Below are positions 61,741-64,000 of a stretch of DNA of 64,000 nt, piece after piece. The notes under the pieces are model-generated. The model saw only the letters and a list, made by a program, of their open reading frames with translations. It was not told where the DNA came from and did no database searches. The DNA is from Streptomyces sp. SPB162 (GTDB taxonomy: Bacteria > Actinomycetota > Actinomycetes > Streptomycetales > Streptomycetaceae), in assembly GCF_029504575.1 (NCBI RefSeq), contig NZ_JAQFII010000002.1, forward strand, positions 310,001 to 374,000, in the 5' to 3' direction. How positions within the stretch are numbered: the stretch's first letter is position 1; each line of letters starts with the position of its first letter. The position numbers and the translations under genes are program-made.

Positions 61741-62463
61741 ATGAAGCTCTCCAGCTTCGGCATCGGCGACAGCCTGGTGCGGGCGACACTCGCCATCCAT
61801 CAGCCGCCGATCGGCAGCAGCACCAGCCCCGGCGCGCTCATGAAGACGTTCCACTTCGACTTCAACCCGTCCCAGTTGTCGCTCACCCGCAGGGCTCTGT
61901 GGAAGACCACGCCCACCGCGGCGGTGCGGGACGGCGCGGTCCCGGAGTTCATGGGGCCGGAGCCCCGGGAGATGACGGTGGAGATCTTCCTCGACCGCTC
62001 CGACGACCCGGACAGCAACGATGTGCGCAAGAAGGTCGAAGCCCTCTTCTCCTGCTGCGAGACGACCACCGCCAGCATCGCGGCGAATCAGCCGTCGACC
62101 CCGTGGGTGGTCTTCGAGTGGGGTGCCTTCTCCACTGCCCGCTTCAACGCGTACGTCGCCTCCGTGGAAGCCCAGTACACCCTCTTCAACACCAACGGGA
62201 TGCCGATCCGGGCCGTCTGTCAGGTGAACCTGCACGAGATTCCGAGCAGCACCCTCGGCCAGAACCCCACCTCCGGCGCGCTCACCACCCGCCGGGTGCA
62301 CCGGGTCGTGGCCGGCGACTCGCTCCCGCTCCTCGCCTGGCGCGAGTACGGGGACGCCACCGTGTGGCGCACGATCGCCGAGGCCAACGACATCGACGAC
62401 CCGAAGTCGCTGACGCCCGGTGTGGAACTGATGCTGCCCGCCGCGGAAGAGGTCGGCGTCTGA
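61741..62463 (+). CDS. LysM-containing baseplate adaptor
   Basis: ATG 61741 gives 240 residues. Residues about 1-180 match the gp53-like baseplate hub protein (MKTFHFDFNPSQLSLTRRA, EMTVEIFLDRSDDPDSNDV). Residues about 185-235 form a LysM domain (HRVVAGDSLPLLAWREYGDATVWRTIAEAN). Such proteins connect the tube and VgrG hub and are standard in eCIS clusters. The stop overlaps the VgrG start by 1 base. Confidence 0.92.
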   Translation: MKLSSFGIGDSLVRATLAIHQPPIGSSTSPGALMKTFHFDFNPSQLSLTRRALWKTTPTAAVRDGAVPEFMGPEPREMTVEIFLDRSDDPDSNDVRKKVEALFSCCETTTASIAANQPSTPWVVFEWGAFSTARFNAYVASVEAQYTLFNTNGMPIRAVCQVNLHEIPSSTLGQNPTSGALTTRRVHRVVAGDSLPLLAWREYGDATVWRTIAEANDIDDPKSLTPGVELMLPAAEEVGV

Positions 62464-64000
62464 TGCCCGACATCGGTTTCTCCAACATCCTCACGGTGCA
62501 GATCGCCGGCACGAAGCTCAAGGCCCCGGAGAACCGGAATCTGGTCGCGGGCCGGGTCGACTTCGGCGCGGGTGTGCCCGGCGCGTTCCAGCTCACCTTC
62601 CGTGACGAGAAGAAGGACATCCTCGCCAAGCTGAACGTCGAGATCGGCGTGCCCGTGGTCATCGCGCCGCTCTCCGACGGCAAGGGCACGCCGCTGATCA
62701 CCGGAGAGGTCACCGCGCTGGAGACCGACTACGACCGCACCGGCACCTTCACCATCATCCGCGGTTACGACAAGGGCCACCGCATGCTGCGGCAGCGCAG
62801 GGTCGCGGCGTACAAGAACAAGACCGCCACCGAGATCGCCGTCGAGCTGGCGCGCAAGAGCGGGCTTCCGATGGGGAAGACGCAACCCACCAAGGGCCAG
62901 TACGAGTTCATCAGCCAGGCCAACGTCACCGACTGGGACTTCGTCCAGCGCCTCGCGGACGAGAACGAGATGGTGATGTCCATCAACTCGAAGGGCAGGT
63001 TCCAGTTCGTCAAGCGGCAACGGGCGGCGCTGGCTCCCCCGGAGAGCATGCCGAGCGGGCAGAGCGCGTTCCTCCTGAAGGGCGGCGAGGAGATCCTGCG
63101 CTGCCGGGCGGCGGTCACCTCGGCCGATCAGGTGACCGCCGTCGAGGCGCGTGGCTGGAACGTCACCACCAAGCGGCCCCTCGTCTACAAGGCGCCCGCC
63201 CTGGACAACCCGGGGTTCGTCATCGGTGCCAGGCCGTCGCAGGCGTCCAAGACATTCGGCAAGGCCGAGCTCGTCGAGACCGGCACGCCCTACGACAAGC
63301 TGGACGAGGTCAAGCACGCCGCCGACGCCCTGGCGGACGACGTGACCTCCTCCTTCGCCGAGGTGGAGATCACGGCGCGCGGCAACACCGAACTGCGTCC
63401 CGGCGTCGCCGTCACCCTCAAGGACGTCGGCAAGCCCTTCCAGGGCAAGTACACGGTCACCGCCGCCCGCCACACCTTCGGCGATCAGGAGCACTACCAG
63501 ACGTTCCTGGACGTCAGTGGGCGTCAGTGGCGTTCGCTGTACGGGCTCACCTCCGGAGGCGGCGGGGCGGGACCGGCCAGGCTGCCGAGCGTCGCCAATG
63601 CCCTGGTCACCGACATCAAGGACCCGCTCCGGCAGGGCAGGGTCAAGCTGAAGTTCCCGTGGCTGGACGACATGTACGTCAGCGACTGGACCCGTACCGT
63701 CCAGCTCGGCGGGGCCAAGGGCGGCAGCATGATCTCCCCGGACGTCGACGACGAGGTGCTGGTGGCGTTCGACCGCGGTGCTCTGGACCACCCGTACGTC
63801 ATCGGCGGACTCTACAACGGCGTCGACAAACCGGACCCCGTCGACGTGCCGGTGTACGACCCGACACGCGGCAAGGTCACCCGGCGCACCTTGGCCGACC
63901 GCAGCAACAACCGTATCGACCTGCTCGACCAGAGTGTCGGCCTCAAGCGCGGGGTGCGGCTCTCCACCGGTGACGACCGGCTCACCATCAATCTGGACCG
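62463..64000 (+). CDS. VgrG-like spike protein (3'-truncated by window end)
   Basis: ATG 62463 starts MPDIGFSNILTVQIAGTKLK, and 512 residues are visible. Features of the VgrG/gp27-gp5 family include TWxxR-like GRVDFGAGVPGAFQLTFRD, QANVTDWDFVQRLADEN, and the OB-fold entry VTDIKDPLRQGRVKLKFPWL with DDEVLVAFDRGALDHPYVIGGL. The beginning of the spike helix is visible, then the frame runs off the window. It is the hub and tip of the injector. Cargo or enzymatic extensions downstream cannot be seen. Confidence 0.93.
   Translation, partial: MPDIGFSNILTVQIAGTKLKAPENRNLVAGRVDFGAGVPGAFQLTFRDEKKDILAKLNVEIGVPVVIAPLSDGKGTPLITGEVTALETDYDRTGTFTIIRGYDKGHRMLRQRRVAAYKNKTATEIAVELARKSGLPMGKTQPTKGQYEFISQANVTDWDFVQRLADENEMVMSINSKGRFQFVKRQRAALAPPESMPSGQSAFLLKGGEEILRCRAAVTSADQVTAVEARGWNVTTKRPLVYKAPALDNPGFVIGARPSQASKTFGKAELVETGTPYDKLDEVKHAADALADDVTSSFAEVEITARGNTELRPGVAVTLKDVGKPFQGKYTVTAARHTFGDQEHYQTFLDVSGRQWRSLYGLTSGGGGAGPARLPSVANALVTDIKDPLRQGRVKLKFPWLDDMYVSDWTRTVQLGGAKGGSMISPDVDDEVLVAFDRGALDHPYVIGGLYNGVDKPDPVDVPVYDPTRGKVTRRTLADRSNNRIDLLDQSVGLKRGVRLSTGDDRLTINLD

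Noticed and set aside
1..64000. tRNA, rRNA, insertion sequences or attachment sites
   Set aside because: No cloverleaf, rRNA-like segment, transposase or flanking repeats were recognised by reading.

Overview
The window looks like a chromosomal segment of a Streptomyces-type actinomycete. The DNA is very GC-rich with G/C at third codon positions. GTG starts are frequent, most genes overlap by 1-4 bases (ATGA, GTGA, TGATG), and there are SpoIIE/STAS/HATPase partner-switching genes, LAL/LuxR and GntR regulators, and a Streptomyces-type contractile injection cluster. No rRNA, tRNA, CRISPR array or complete insertion sequence was seen.

Layout. (1) 1-6848 is a tight plus-strand operon: P-loop kinase-like protein (cut by the window edge), YjbQ-like protein, class V aminotransferase, glutaredoxin-like protein, two different ATP-grasp ligases flanking a metallophosphoesterase, and an MFS exporter. 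It reads like a small peptide or amino-acid-derived metabolite pathway that I cannot name. (2) 7051-14084 is a regulatory block: SpoIIE phosphatase, cobalamin-binding protein and STAS protein coupled on the minus strand, an RsbW-like ATPase, a second STAS protein, a DUF4142 protein, a small membrane protein and a Crp/Fnr regulator. (3) 14402-34771 is a 20-kb plus-strand operon with class III cyclase-like, P-loop/HEAT-like, PycTM-like, vWA membrane, tubulin-like, multi-TM, pseudokinase, GTPase and GTPase-partner proteins. It is the best candidate here for an incompletely described NTP-dependent immunity or signalling system. It ends at a 28-bp hairpin. (4) 34966-38763 is an accessory stretch: RibD/DHFR-like reductase, small membrane proteins, a GntR regulator with likely operators, unknown proteins and a DUF2000 protein. 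(5) 38875-44110 is an RHS polymorphic toxin with an AHH-like nuclease tip and a likely immunity gene. (6) 44359-64000 is a DUF4157 effector candidate followed by an eCIS cluster: LAL and LuxR regulators, DUF4255 cap, AAA+ ATPase, a membrane protein on the opposite strand, sheath, tube, small accessory proteins, a 1240-residue VQR-motif protein, a second tube-like protein, a LysM adaptor and VgrG (runs off the end).

A cross-cutting observation is at least six single-base reading-frame breaks in otherwise well-conserved genes: three in the 20-kb operon, two in RHS and one in the DUF4157 gene. Almost all lie in or next to G/C-rich runs. Either the assembly carries indel errors or several conflict/effector genes are decaying. 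Proteins crossing these points are described as composites.

Functional picture: the region concentrates regulated, energy-dependent conflict machinery (nucleotide-signalling/GTPase operon, RHS toxin, eCIS) beside partner-switching regulators. The links between regions are inferred from proximity only.
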